Positions 39,065 through 48,045 of a stretch of DNA of 50,081 nucleotides are shown piece after piece (the first letter of the stretch is position 1; every line of letters begins with the position of its first letter). Source of the stretch: UBA4124 sp964577515. Lineage in GTDB: Bacteria > Patescibacteriota > Minisyncoccia > Phycocordibacterales > UBA9973. Made by a program: the position numbers and the translations under genes. The stretch lies in NCBI GenBank assembly GCA_964577515.1, contig CAZNZN010000004.1, forward strand, positions 1 through 50,081, written 5' to 3'. Under the pieces are notes generated by a model. It was not told the origin of the DNA, searched no databases, and worked only from the letters and a program-made list of their open reading frames with translations.

Positions 39065-41524
39065 TTACAAGCACGTCACTGATGCGAGCGAGTCACCCGC
39101 ACGAAGCTTCATAATAGTTACCCCTTGTGTTTGGCGTCCTGAAGAAGGAATAGTGTTGAGATCTACACGAATCACTTGACCTTTCTTTGACATTGCCACG
39201 AGCTCCATATCATCCTGTACTATTTTCCCTACCATCAGCTTCCCTGTTTTTGCTGTTACTTTTGATGTTTTGATACCAGAACCTCCTCGTTTTTGTACTT
39301 TATATTCGTCAATCGTTGTCTTTTTCCCAATACCGTTTTCCCCCATAACAAGCATGTAGGTCTTTTCTTTAGTAGTCACCACATCGGCACAAATAAGCGT
39401 GTCCCCTTTACCAAGCTTGATAGCGCGTACCCCTCCTGCAGTTCGGCCCATCTCACGAATATCTTTTTCATCAAAACGAATAGATTGCCCAAGCGCTGTC
39501 GCAAGAATGACACTGCTTCCTTTTTGTACACGAAGCACTGCTTCAAGTGCATCGCCTTGGTCAAGACGAATCGCAATCAGGCCACTGCGACGAACGTCTT
39601 TGAAGCTTTCATAAGAAACCTTCTTTGCAACACCTTTCTTGGTCACCAACATGAGAGATGCTTTTTCTGCTTTTACTTGTTTTGGCACAGCAAGAATAGA
39701 CGTAACGCGCTCGTCTCCCGCAAGTGAAAGGAAGTTCATGATTGATTTCCCCTTCGTCGCACGGCGACCTTCAGGAAGTTCATACATTTTGATTTGATAT
39801 GCCTTGCCTTTATCAGTAAAGAAGAGCACGTCACTGTGTGTGTCAGCAGTGAGAAGGTGTGTGACAAAATCTTCTTCTTTTGTTTCAAGATCGATTACAC
39901 CGACACCACCTCGATGCTGTTTCTTGTATTCAGTAGGATCAGTACGCTTTACATACCCGCCCGAAGTAAAGACCAGCACAGAATCTTTTTCTGGAATGAG
40001 ATCTTCGTCAGATATCTGTTTAGTCCCACCTGCAATAATCTTTGTCTTTCGTTCGTCAGCATACTTTTCCTTGATATCGGTAAGCTCTTTTGCAATCACT
40101 GCAAAAATCTTCTTTGCGCTTTTGAGCAATGCTTCAAGTTCAGCGATAAGCGCTTGTTTTTCTTTGAGTTCTTCTTCAACTGCTTTTCGTTCGAGTCCAG
40201 CGAGTTTTTGCAAACGCATTTCCAAGATAGCAGTAGCCTGCAAATCAGAAAACTTAAACTCTTTCATCAAGTTTACTTTTGCCACCGCAGCGTCTTTTGA
40301 CCCACGAATAAGCGTGATAATACGATCAATGTGGTCAAGGGCTTTCTTAAGACCGAGGAGGATATGCTCTCGCTCTTTTGCTCGCGCAAGATCATACTCA
40401 GTACGTCGTCGAACAACAGTCTCTCGGTGACTGATAAATGCAGTGAGAATAGACTTGAGAGAGAGTGTTTCTGGAACACCATCCACGATTGCCACCATAT
40501 TGTAGTGAAATGTTTGTTCAAGTTGCGTATGTTTATAGAGATAGTTCAGTACTTTTTGTGGATTGATACCATTTTTAAGTCCGATTACTACACGCGTATC
40601 TTCAGCGGAAAGATCGTCGAGCGTTTTGATACCTTCTATTTTCTTTTCTTGGTGCAAAAGTGCTATTTGCTCTACAAGTGATGAGCGGATCACACGATAC
40701 GGGAGTGAGGTAATGACTATTTGATACTGACCATTTTTTTGTTCAACTATTTCTGCTTCTCCACGACACACGACACCACCACGCCCAGTAGAGAGTGCTT
40801 GCGCAATGTCTTTTTTGTTAAAGGCAATTCCGCCTGTTGGGAAATCAGGGCCTTTTACTATCTCAGCAAGATCTTCGTTTGTCGCATCATCGTTTTCGAT
40901 AAGATGTACACACGCATCAACTACTTCACCAAGGTTATGCGGTGCAATGTTACTTGCCATTCCGACAGCGATACCAAGTGTTCCGTTGAGCAAAAGATTT
41001 GGAACAACCGTTGGGAGTACTTCTGGCTCTTTACGAGTTGCATCGTAGTTCGGACGAAAATCAACAGTCTCTTTTTCAATATCGCGAAGTAGCTCTGAAG
41101 AAACTTTTGACATACGCGCCTCCGTATAACGCATTGCTGCAGCCCCATCACCATCAATAGAACCAAAGTTTCCCTGCCCTTGTACAAGTGGATACCGTGT
41201 AGAAAATTCTTGCGCAAGGTTTACCATTGCATCGTACACAGAGGTATCGCCATGTGGGTGGTACTTACCAAGCACGTCTCCAACAATGAAAGCGCTTTTA
41301 CGGAACTTCGCACTTGCAGTAAGACCGTTCTCATACATTGAGTACAGAATACGACGATGCACCGGCTTCAACCCGTCGCGCACATCAGGAAGTGCACGTG
41401 CAGTAATCACACTCATCGCATAGTCGAGATATGATCGTTGCATTTCTGAAACAATACTTACCGGCACAACACCTTCGTGTCGAGGAAGATGCTCTTCGTT
41501 TTGTGGTTCTGTCTTTTTGGCCAT
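39065..41524 (-). CDS. gyrA: DNA gyrase subunit A
   Basis: GyrA cuts and rejoins DNA in the supercoiling cycle. The N-terminal DNA-binding core has ITARALPDVRDGLKPVHRRIL, a quinolone-region segment HPHGDTSVYDAMV, and the catalytic Tyr in AMRYTEARMS. The C-terminal half is the six-bladed pinwheel with a GyrA box-like QHRGGVG, which argues for GyrA rather than ParC. 819 aa is normal. gyrB is not in the window. It is 12 nt downstream of a 74-aa membrane-protein gene. Confidence 0.96.
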   Translation of the reverse strand: MAKKTEPQNEEHLPRHEGVVPVSIVSEMQRSYLDYAMSVITARALPDVRDGLKPVHRRILYSMYENGLTASAKFRKSAFIVGDVLGKYHPHGDTSVYDAMVNLAQEFSTRYPLVQGQGNFGSIDGDGAAAMRYTEARMSKVSSELLRDIEKETVDFRPNYDATRKEPEVLPTVVPNLLLNGTLGIAVGMASNIAPHNLGEVVDACVHLIENDDATNEDLAEIVKGPDFPTGGIAFNKKDIAQALSTGRGGVVCRGEAEIVEQKNGQYQIVITSLPYRVIRSSLVEQIALLHQEKKIEGIKTLDDLSAEDTRVVIGLKNGINPQKVLNYLYKHTQLEQTFHYNMVAIVDGVPETLSLKSILTAFISHRETVVRRRTEYDLARAKEREHILLGLKKALDHIDRIITLIRGSKDAAVAKVNLMKEFKFSDLQATAILEMRLQKLAGLERKAVEEELKEKQALIAELEALLKSAKKIFAVIAKELTDIKEKYADERKTKIIAGGTKQISDEDLIPEKDSVLVFTSGGYVKRTDPTEYKKQHRGGVGVIDLETKEEDFVTHLLTADTHSDVLFFTDKGKAYQIKMYELPEGRRATKGKSIMNFLSLAGDERVTSILAVPKQVKAEKASLMLVTKKGVAKKVSYESFKDVRRSGLIAIRLDQGDALEAVLRVQKGSSVILATALGQSIRFDEKDIREMGRTAGGVRAIKLGKGDTLICADVVTTKEKTYMLVMGENGIGKKTTIDEYKVQKRGGSGIKTSKVTAKTGKLMVGKIVQDDMELVAMSKKGQVIRVDLNTIPSSGRQTQGVTIMKLRAGDSLASVTCL

Positions 41525-41536
41525 GAAATATAAGGG

Positions 41537-41761
41537 TTATTGTCCGTTTAGTATAGCACGATTTTTATCAAAAAATGATTGCGTCTGTTCTAAAATCGTT
41601 GCATAAAAAGCTGAAAAACCTTGCAATGTATCGTTTTTTTGTGCAGGCTTTCTCTCTCCTGTATACAAAAAGAGTAAAACACCCAACAAAATAACCCCCG
41701 CACCGATGGTGATCCCAAGTGCAATCTTTTTTCGAACATACGCTGTGTGGTGTTCGAGCAT
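41537..41761 (-). CDS. Small single-pass membrane protein upstream of gyrA
   Basis: A 74-residue protein with a basic N-terminus (HHTAYVRKK), one membrane helix (IALGITIGAGVILLGVLLFLY, about 12-33) and a 40-residue soluble tail with an amphipathic helix. Gaps of 12 nt on both sides place it in an MBL-gene/gyrA operon. Not recognised; orientation is probably N-in, C-out. Confidence 0.65.
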   Translation of the reverse strand: MLEHHTAYVRKKIALGITIGAGVILLGVLLFLYTGERKPAQKNDTLQGFSAFYATILEQTQSFFDKNRAILNGQ

Positions 41762-41773
41762 AAAAAATAGTAG

Positions 41774-42412
41774 TTACGCTTGTGGTGCGAGCGCGATGAT
41801 ATACCCCGCCTTACCGTCAAGGTCTTTTCTTTTAAGTGTCGCCTTATCAAGTACTTCGACTTTTTCTTGCCCCCCTTCTTTTAAGAAGCGCGCGAGTGAT
41901 GCATCGTCAGTTTCTAGTGGCACGATAACATTTGGCTCAAAGGACGTAGCTACTTTGTATGCATGTGCTGCATCAAAGACCTCTCCGCCACCTATCGGCA
42001 CAAATATCATATCGGCATTGGCGAGGAGTTCTTTTGCTTCTGGAGAGAACGTTGACTCTTCAGCGACAGCCCCTACAACACCTATCTTGATATTGTCGAG
42101 CTCAAATCCGTAGACAGTGTTAATGTATGTTTTGCCATCAATCACGACAGTACTTTTTGCACCAGTAATAAAACAATCGTGTACTTCGTAACTCCCCGGA
42201 CCATCAATAACAAATGGTTGCTTATCACCAAGAGTGACTGTTTCTGGATTTCCATAATCAGAATGTCGTACGCTCATAAGTGCTATATCCGCTCCGAAAC
42301 GAGGCGTTTTCCCCTTAAAAGCTTTTGCGTCCTTCGCAGGAGGATTAAGCGCAATCGTGAGGTCACCAAGAGTAAGTTTGCAATATTGTTTGCCGTAGTA
42401 TGTAATAACCAT
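41774..42412 (-). CDS. MBL-fold protein with degenerate metal site
   Basis: A 212-residue metallo-beta-lactamase-fold protein similar to UPF0173/UlaG-like hydrolases (MVITYYGKQYCKLTLGDLTIALNP; VIDGPGSYEVHDCFITG; IFVPIGGGEVFDAAHAYKVATSFEPNVIVPLE). The HxHxDH metal motif reads VRHSDY: two of the three His are lost. The Asp and one His remain. It may have another function or use a different ligand set. The ATG at 42412 is used, 7 nt after an extended -10 (TGCTATTAT, 42420-42428). Confidence 0.8.
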   Translation of the reverse strand: MVITYYGKQYCKLTLGDLTIALNPPAKDAKAFKGKTPRFGADIALMSVRHSDYGNPETVTLGDKQPFVIDGPGSYEVHDCFITGAKSTVVIDGKTYINTVYGFELDNIKIGVVGAVAEESTFSPEAKELLANADMIFVPIGGGEVFDAAHAYKVATSFEPNVIVPLETDDASLARFLKEGGQEKVEVLDKATLKRKDLDGKAGYIIALAPQA

Positions 42413-42419
42413 ACACAAG

Positions 42420-42428
42420 ATAATAGCA
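42420..42428 (-). promoter_or_regulatory. Extended -10 promoter of MBL gene
   Basis: TGCTATTAT on the minus strand, seven bases before ATG 42412. Confidence 0.6.
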
Positions 42429-42461
42429 GAAAAGGCCTATCTATAAAAGGCGCTCAGAAAC

Positions 42462-42490
42462 TTGAAATACTACTCATTGTATGGTACTAT
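42462..42490 (+). promoter_or_regulatory. Promoter of the S1 gene
   Basis: TTGAAA (42462-42467), a 17-nt spacer and TACTAT (42485-42490) with TGG before it. It predicts a leader of about 140 nt before ATG 42637, the longest untranslated leader of any plus-strand gene here. Confidence 0.8.
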
Positions 42491-42496
42491 CCCCTC

Positions 42497-42636
42497 ACTC
42501 TTGATAGAGAGTACTTAACAAATAACCTTTTGGAAATAACCCCTTTTTGTGAGCCTGAGCGCAGGGATAAAAAGGATATCCAAAAGGTGGCTCCGCTTCC
42601 AAGCGGACAACGCCACCTTTTGTGTGGCATTTTTTT
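42497..42636 (+). promoter_or_regulatory. Structured S1 leader with alternative pairings
   Basis: Four segments can pair exclusively: A CCTTTTGGA (42526-42534), B TCCAAAAGGTGGC (42579-42591), C GCCACCTTTT (42612-42621), D GTGGC (42624-42628) followed by A and seven T's ending at the ATG. A:B is 9 bp, B:C is 10 bp, C:D is 5 bp. A:B also encloses CCTTTTT/AAAAAGG (42542-42548 with 42569-42575) and CCTG/CAGG. A:B plus C:D gives a terminator-like form; B:C prevents it. No known riboswitch class is recognised. Regulatory role inferred. Confidence 0.65.
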
Positions 42637-43737
42637 ATGAAAGAAGACACAACTATAAAACAAGATACTGAAAAAACACGACCCGCACTCGAAGAGATTG
42701 TCGAAGGTCCAGTCATCGGTATCGACAAAGCAGCCGTTTATGTTGACCTCACTCCTTATGGAACTGGGGTGATTTACGGACGAGAGTACATCGCTGTACG
42801 CGATCTCGTGAAGAAAACAAATATTGGTGACATGGTGAAAGCCAAGGTTGTCGATGTTGAAAACGAAGACGGCTACGTAGAACTTTCTTTGAAAGAAGCA
42901 AAGCAGGCACTCATCTGGAGCGAAGCCGAAGGAGCAATCAAAGACAAGACTATTTTTGACCTTACAATCAAAGATGCAAACAAAGGAGGACTTATCATCG
43001 ATTGGCAAGGAATCTCAGGATTCCTTCCTGCATCACAGCTCAAACCTGAACACTACCCTCGTGTTGAAGATTCTGACAAAGATAAAATCTTGAAAGAGCT
43101 CAAAAAGCTTATTGGCACCAAACTTGCAGTCATGCTTATCAGTGCAAATCCAAAAGATGGTAAGCTTATCTTTTCTGAAAAAGATGGCAACAACGAAGAA
43201 CGCCAAGAAGTGGTCAGCAAGTATGCCGTTGGCGATGAGCTCACCTGTGAGGTGACCGGTGTCGTAGACTTCGGCGTCTTCCTCAAGATTGAAGACGGTC
43301 TCGAAGGCCTCGTCCACATCAGTGAACTTGACTGGGGACTTGTTGAAGATCCACGCAGCATGTTCAAGCTCAAGGATAAAGTGCGTGCAAAGATTATTGA
43401 TATCAAAGATGGAAAAATCTCACTCTCTATCAAAGCACTCAAAGAAAATCCTTGGAAAAGCGTAGAGGGCTCACTCAAAAAAGGTGATGTCGTCAAAGGT
43501 GTTGTCCTTAAATACAACAAACACGGTGCTCTCGTTTCAATCCGCGAAGGTGTTGCAGGACTCGTCCACAACTCAACCTTCGGAGGAGAAGATAAGCTCA
43601 AAGCTGAACTCTCTCTCGGAAAAACATATCCATTTACTGTGACACTCTTTGAACCAAAAGAGCAGCGCATGACCCTCGTCTTCGGTGAACACAAACTCGA
43701 AGATCTTCCAAAAGAAGAGAAAGGAAAGAAAGAGTAA
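42637..43737 (+). CDS. rpsA: Ribosomal protein bS1 (four S1 domains)
   Basis: The protein binds mRNA near the 30S platform. 366 aa with four S1 OB-folds: about 20-90 (VIGIDKAAVYVDL), 105-185, 190-262 (VTGVVDFGVFLKIEDGLEGLVHISEL, the best match) and 275-350 (GVVLKYNKHGALVSIREGVAGLVH). Four domains is fewer than the six of E. coli and usual for Gram-positive and CPR S1-like proteins. The start ATG 42637 directly follows a T-tract and has no SD. Confidence 0.92.
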   Translation: MKEDTTIKQDTEKTRPALEEIVEGPVIGIDKAAVYVDLTPYGTGVIYGREYIAVRDLVKKTNIGDMVKAKVVDVENEDGYVELSLKEAKQALIWSEAEGAIKDKTIFDLTIKDANKGGLIIDWQGISGFLPASQLKPEHYPRVEDSDKDKILKELKKLIGTKLAVMLISANPKDGKLIFSEKDGNNEERQEVVSKYAVGDELTCEVTGVVDFGVFLKIEDGLEGLVHISELDWGLVEDPRSMFKLKDKVRAKIIDIKDGKISLSIKALKENPWKSVEGSLKKGDVVKGVVLKYNKHGALVSIREGVAGLVHNSTFGGEDKLKAELSLGKTYPFTVTLFEPKEQRMTLVFGEHKLEDLPKEEKGKKE

Positions 43738-43749
43738 TTATTCTTTTAT

Positions 43750-43777
43750 AAAAAAACCGCTATACAGCGGTTTTTTT
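43750..43777. terminator. Bidirectional terminator between S1 gene and pth
   Basis: CCGCT (43757-43761) pairs with AGCGG (43766-43770), flanked by seven A's and seven T's. The pth stop codon overlaps its T-tract. Confidence 0.9.
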
Positions 43778-44339
43778 AGTTATACATGTTCATGATGTCT
43801 TGGAACAAAACACCACGAGAAAGTTTCTCAATTACTTCGCATGCTTGCTTGACTCCTTGCTCATGAAGCTCTTTTTCAAACGGAGCAAACGGTTTTAAGA
43901 GAAAGTTTTGAAAGCCATCTGGAGGAAGGATATGGCTCTTGAGCTCATCATGTACCGGACGTACTCCAACACGGATACGAAAAAAATCTTTGGTACCGAG
44001 ATGATCAATAATGCTCTGTACACCATTGTGCCCTCCTGCTCCACGACCAAACGAACACTTCACCTGACCAAGCGGGATATCAATATCATCGTACACAACT
44101 ACCGGAAGCTCTTTGTATTGCTGGAAGAGTTTCTTTGCGCAAAGCCCTGAATCATTCATCCAGGTGGTTGGTTTCGCAAAAAAAAGTGCTCCTTGTACTG
44201 CAACAAGTGCTTCAAAGACTGCTTTCTCTGAAAAAGAACTCTCACTATCCTCCACATATGCGTCAAGCACTTGAAACCCGATGTTGTGGCGATCAAGCGC
44301 GTGTTTTTCTGTAGGATTTCCGAGCCCGATAATAATCAT
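43776..44339 (-). CDS. pth: Peptidyl-tRNA hydrolase
   Basis: The enzyme releases peptides from peptidyl-tRNA that has dropped off the ribosome. Start ATG 44339 gives MIIIGLGNPTEKHALDRHNIGFQVLDAY, containing the family's GLGNP and catalytic His-Asn; a longer frame adds 22 unrelated residues. FAKPTTWMNDSG, VVYDDIDIPLGQVKCSFGRGAGGHNGVQSI (catalytic Asp) and FRIRVGVRP are typical. 187 aa. It diverges from lepB with 73 nt between. Confidence 0.95.
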   Translation of the reverse strand: MIIIGLGNPTEKHALDRHNIGFQVLDAYVEDSESSFSEKAVFEALVAVQGALFFAKPTTWMNDSGLCAKKLFQQYKELPVVVYDDIDIPLGQVKCSFGRGAGGHNGVQSIIDHLGTKDFFRIRVGVRPVHDELKSHILPPDGFQNFLLKPFAPFEKELHEQGVKQACEVIEKLSRGVLFQDIMNMYN

Positions 44340-44412
44340 ATACTTCTTATACTGTACCAAAAATTGCCGTTTGTCGCCTCCCCTTTTTTCGTCTATACTG
44401 TGCACAATTCAT

Positions 44413-45000
44413 ATGGAACAACAGAACACAGTACCAGGAACCCCTGACACCCCTTCTCGATGGAAGAGATTACTAGAAAATGTTGCATATATCGGTGCAG
44501 CTATTATCCTTGCAGTGTTTGTCCAGCATTTTCTTATCCGTCCGTTTATCGTCAACGGAGCTTCTATGGACCCTACGCTCACTACTGGTGACTATCTACT
44601 CATCGATCGCTTGAGTTACCGGCTACGTGCACCAGAGCGCGGTGACGTCATCGTCTTTAAGTCACCGCCAGAACCCGACAAATATTTTGTTAAACGTATT
44701 ATCGGACTTCCTGGAGAAACAGTGGTTATCAAAAAAGGTATCGTATCAATCATCAACACAGCTCATCCTGATGGACTTATTTTAGATGAACCTTTTATTA
44801 CCCATAAAAAAAATGATGACACGATGACGTTCACTGTTCCTGCCAACAACTATTTTGTTATGGGAGACAACCGCGCAGGAAGTTATGACTCACGCATGTG
44901 GGGCATGCTCCCAGAAAAAAATATTGGTGGAAGAGCGCTCGTTCGCCTTCTCCCTCTTACAGAGATTGACTATCTCCCTGGTAAGGTAGAATACAAATAG
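44413..45000 (+). CDS. lepB: Signal peptidase I
   Basis: This membrane serine protease cleaves signal peptides. The 195-aa protein has one N-terminal membrane helix (about 24-43) and the SPase boxes: FIVNGASMDPTL with catalytic Ser51, DYLLIDRLSYR, ERGDVIVFKSP, and YFVKRIIGLPGE with catalytic Lys94. The final box is VMGDNRAGSYDSRMWG. Start ATG 44413 lies 13 nt after TATACT; an upstream extension overlaps pth and is not plausible. First gene of lepB-hisS-def-fmt. Clients would include the secreted and pilin-like proteins here. Confidence 0.95.
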   Translation: MEQQNTVPGTPDTPSRWKRLLENVAYIGAAIILAVFVQHFLIRPFIVNGASMDPTLTTGDYLLIDRLSYRLRAPERGDVIVFKSPPEPDKYFVKRIIGLPGETVVIKKGIVSIINTAHPDGLILDEPFITHKKNDDTMTFTVPANNYFVMGDNRAGSYDSRMWGMLPEKNIGGRALVRLLPLTEIDYLPGKVEYK

Positions 45001-45012
45001 TAAAGAGTATAT

Positions 45013-46311
45013 ATGACAAAACAACCAGAAAAAAAGAAGACACAGCAAGAACTTACAAGTCCGAAAGGAATGCGTGACATTATCGGCGAAAGCTACTACC
45101 GATTTCAAGGATTGTTTGAAAAAGCACAGGAAGTCGCTGTGTATTATGGATTTACCCCAATCGAAACTCCTGTACTTGAGCACGAAGAAACCTTTACTTC
45201 AGCAGTAGGAGTCGGTACTGATATCGTCGACAAAGAAATGTACACACTCAAAACAAAAGGCGGCGATCATCTTGCAATGCGTCCTGAACATACTGCGGGA
45301 CTTATGCGTGCGTACATACAAAACGGCATGCAATCCCTTCCTCAACCAGTCATGCTCTACCACTCAGGGCCAGTATTCCGTCACGACAACCCGCAAAAAG
45401 GGCGATACCGCCAATTCTATCAGTTTGACGTGGATGCAATTGGAAATGAAAAAAGTGTCGTTGATGCACTCGTGATTCGCACTATTTATACAATCCTTGA
45501 AGAAGCAGGAGCAAAAGACCTCGTCGTGACTATCAACTCTATTGGGGATAAAGAGTCTCGCCCAGCCTATATTCGAGAGTTAAGTAACTACTATAAAAAA
45601 CATCTCAAAGATCTCTCTCCTATCGACCAAGAACGCCTCAAAACAAACCCTCTTCGTATCCTTGATTCAAAAGATCCAAAAACCAAAGAGATCAACATGG
45701 GAGCACCAGATGCTATCAGCTTCCTTTCTGCATCAGGAAAAAAACATTTTAAAGAAGTACTTGAATATCTTGATGAGATGGGTATCCCTTATCAAATAGA
45801 CAAGACGCTTGTCCGAGGACTTTCATACTATACGCACACAGTGTTTGAAATCATCGAAACAACAGAAGACGGCGGACAGATGACTATCGCAGGTGGTGGC
45901 CGCTATGACTACCTTGGAAAAGCGCTTGGTGCAAAAAAAGATATCCCTGCTATGGGAGGATCTATCGGTATGGACCGCATTGTAGAGCGACCTTGGTGCA
46001 AAAACCTAGCGCCCCGTATCATGAAAAAACCAAAAGTATACTTCATTCAAGTAGGGTTTGAGGCAAAACTCAAAAGCTTGAACATTATTGAAATACTCCG
46101 AAGAGCGCATATCCCTATGATACAGTCTCTATCGAAAGATTCGCTCTCTGCACAACTCGCTGTTGCTGAAAAATCAGGAGCACCATATGCAATCCTGTTT
46201 GGACAAAAAGAAGCGATGGAAAAAAGTGTCATCGTTCGCAACATGGAAACCCGTTCACAAGAAACAGTGAAAATAGATGTGCTCCCTGAGTACCTCAAAC
46301 ACTTAAAATAA
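45013..46311 (+). CDS. hisS: Histidyl-tRNA synthetase
   Basis: This class II synthetase (432 aa) charges tRNA-His. It has LTSPKGMRDIIGE near the N-terminus (PxGxxD), TPVLEHEETF, RPEHTAGLMRAYI, motif 2 GPVFRHDNPQKGRYRQFYQFDVDAIG, the His-specific VRGLSYYTHTVFEI (usually RGLDYYT), and AGGGRYDYL. The C-terminal anticodon-binding domain follows. Gaps to lepB and def are 12 and 6 nt. Confidence 0.95.
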   Translation: MTKQPEKKKTQQELTSPKGMRDIIGESYYRFQGLFEKAQEVAVYYGFTPIETPVLEHEETFTSAVGVGTDIVDKEMYTLKTKGGDHLAMRPEHTAGLMRAYIQNGMQSLPQPVMLYHSGPVFRHDNPQKGRYRQFYQFDVDAIGNEKSVVDALVIRTIYTILEEAGAKDLVVTINSIGDKESRPAYIRELSNYYKKHLKDLSPIDQERLKTNPLRILDSKDPKTKEINMGAPDAISFLSASGKKHFKEVLEYLDEMGIPYQIDKTLVRGLSYYTHTVFEIIETTEDGGQMTIAGGGRYDYLGKALGAKKDIPAMGGSIGMDRIVERPWCKNLAPRIMKKPKVYFIQVGFEAKLKSLNIIEILRRAHIPMIQSLSKDSLSAQLAVAEKSGAPYAILFGQKEAMEKSVIVRNMETRSQETVKIDVLPEYLKHLK

Positions 46312-46317
46312 ATCATT

Positions 46318-46809
46318 ATGATTATTCAAGAGCCACATGCCACACTTCGTACTATCGCAAAAGAAGTGCCGCAAAATGCTATCACAACACCAGAGATACA
46401 AAAGGTACTCTCTCAAATGAAGAAAGCGCTTCGCGAACAAGACGATGGTGTAGCTATCGCTGCACCACAAATCGACGTTCCGTTGCGGATTTTTGTAGTA
46501 TCAACAAAAGTACTCCCAAAAGAAGGGGCTGATCTTGCTTTCATAAACCCCACCTTTGTCCGCTTTGGAAAGAAAAAGGAGCTCATGTCAGAAGGATGCC
46601 TTAGCGTTAGATGGAAATATGGTATGGTAAAGCGCGCAACTACTGTGACTGTCAAAGCATACAACGAACAAGGGAACGAGTTTGTAATGAGCGCAAAAGG
46701 ATTACTTGCCCAAATCTTCCAACACGAAATAGACCACCTCAACGGAATACTCTTTATTGACAGTGCAACAAACATTGAAGATATCCCACCAGAACACGGT
46801 GTACACTAG
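46318..46809 (+). CDS. def: Peptide deformylase
   Basis: This metal enzyme removes the N-formyl group of nascent proteins. All three motifs are present in 163 aa: GVAIAAPQ (usually GxGLAAPQ), EGCLSV (metal Cys) and QHEIDHLNG (two metal His and catalytic Glu). It pairs with fmt, 6 nt downstream: one attaches and the other removes the formyl group. Confidence 0.95.
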   Translation: MIIQEPHATLRTIAKEVPQNAITTPEIQKVLSQMKKALREQDDGVAIAAPQIDVPLRIFVVSTKVLPKEGADLAFINPTFVRFGKKKELMSEGCLSVRWKYGMVKRATTVTVKAYNEQGNEFVMSAKGLLAQIFQHEIDHLNGILFIDSATNIEDIPPEHGVH

Positions 46810-46815
46810 TACTAT

Positions 46816-47673
46816 ATGAAGCACTATCGTTTCGTTTTTTTTGGAACCCCTGAAATTGCAGTGACTGCACTCAAAGGACTTGCAGGCGAAGGGCTCATTC
46901 CTTCGCTCATAGTGACAGCACCCGATAGACCAGCTGGGAGAGGTATGCGGTTGACCCCAAGCGCCGTAAAACTATATGCGCAAGAACACTCACTCCCCTG
47001 CATCACTCCTGAAAAAATAACAACAGAAACTACCACTGCTATCAATGATGCGGGGCCATGGGACTTTTTTGTGGTTGTTGCGTATGGGAAAATACTACGT
47101 CAACCACTCCTCGACATCGTAAAGGGGAAAGTAATAAACATACACCCGTCACTGCTCCCACACTATCGTGGACCGTCCCCTATCGAATCAGTCCTTCTCA
47201 GCGATGACCAAATCACTGGAGTAACTGTTATGGAGATTGATGCTGAGGTAGACCATGGACCTATCATTGCCCAAGAATCCTTTCCCCTTGCGCTGACAGA
47301 CACAGCTCCAGTGATTGAAACAAAAAGCGCACTGATTGGCGCACAGTTGATAGCTGAACACATCGAATCATATCTCAACACTACACAACTTCCTACGCCA
47401 CAAGAACACACACAAGCAACGTTTACTAAAAAAATACAAAAGGGTGACGGCCTTCTGGACGACACATTGAGTGACTGGGAAAAATGGAAGAGGTATCGTG
47501 CATACACACCATGGCCAGGAGTACGTATTGTCGTACAAAAAAACAATATTCCTATAACGGTGAAGATAAATACCGCACACTATAGTGATGAGCAGTTTAT
47601 TATCGATACATGTACACCTGAAAACGGAAAACCACTGTCCAAACAGCAGTTCGAACAGTGGCTTCTTCAGTAA
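46816..47673 (+). CDS. fmt: Methionyl-tRNA formyltransferase
   Basis: This enzyme formylates initiator Met-tRNA. 285 aa: FFGTPEIAVTALKGL at the N-terminus, the catalytic segment VINIHPSLLPHYRGPSPIESVLL (Asn, His) and DAEVDHGPIIAQ (Asp). The C-terminal OB-like tRNA-binding domain is short, with YRAYTPWPGVRIV; total is about 30 residues less than E. coli Fmt. Last gene of the operon, convergent with hpf without a clear terminator. Confidence 0.95.
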   Translation: MKHYRFVFFGTPEIAVTALKGLAGEGLIPSLIVTAPDRPAGRGMRLTPSAVKLYAQEHSLPCITPEKITTETTTAINDAGPWDFFVVVAYGKILRQPLLDIVKGKVINIHPSLLPHYRGPSPIESVLLSDDQITGVTVMEIDAEVDHGPIIAQESFPLALTDTAPVIETKSALIGAQLIAEHIESYLNTTQLPTPQEHTQATFTKKIQKGDGLLDDTLSDWEKWKRYRAYTPWPGVRIVVQKNNIPITVKINTAHYSDEQFIIDTCTPENGKPLSKQQFEQWLLQ

Positions 47674-47680
47674 GAGTAGC

Positions 47681-48037
47681 TTATTTACTTCCTCGGAGAA
47701 TACTTTTTATCTTTCTTGCACCACGCTTCCAAAGCGCTTCTTTTTTTCCTTTTGCTGAAGTCAGTGCGCGTACTATTTCATCACGAACATCATCAATAGC
47801 TTCATAGAGATCTGATTTTTCTGAAGCCGCATAGTGCTGCTTACCAAGTACAGTGGTCACCGTCACTTCTGCACGAAACACGTCGCCATTTTTATGGTGA
47901 TCAGTAGTCTTCCCTATTTCAGCAACAATATTCATATCTCCACCACTATACTTCGAAAGTGCATTGAGACGCTTTTCAGTATAGTCCTTGAGTGCAGGGG
48001 TAAGTTCTATGTTTGATGCTTTGATTGAAATATTCAT
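47681..48037 (-). CDS. hpf: Ribosome hibernation-promoting factor (short HPF/RaiA)
   Basis: This 118-aa protein has the beta-alpha-beta fold of the ribosome-inactivating HPF/YfiA family: MNISIKASNIELTPALKDYTEKRLNAL and FRAEVTVTTVLGKQHYAASEKSDLYEAIDDVRDEIVRAL. The long-form C-terminal dimerisation domain is absent; a short basic tail (WKRGARKIKSILRGSK) is present instead. The start has AAAGGAG directly upstream, but the extended -10 (TGGTATACT) is only 8 nt away. Confidence 0.92.
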   Translation of the reverse strand: MNISIKASNIELTPALKDYTEKRLNALSKYSGGDMNIVAEIGKTTDHHKNGDVFRAEVTVTTVLGKQHYAASEKSDLYEAIDDVRDEIVRALTSAKGKKEALWKRGARKIKSILRGSK

Positions 48038-48045
48038 ACTCCTTT

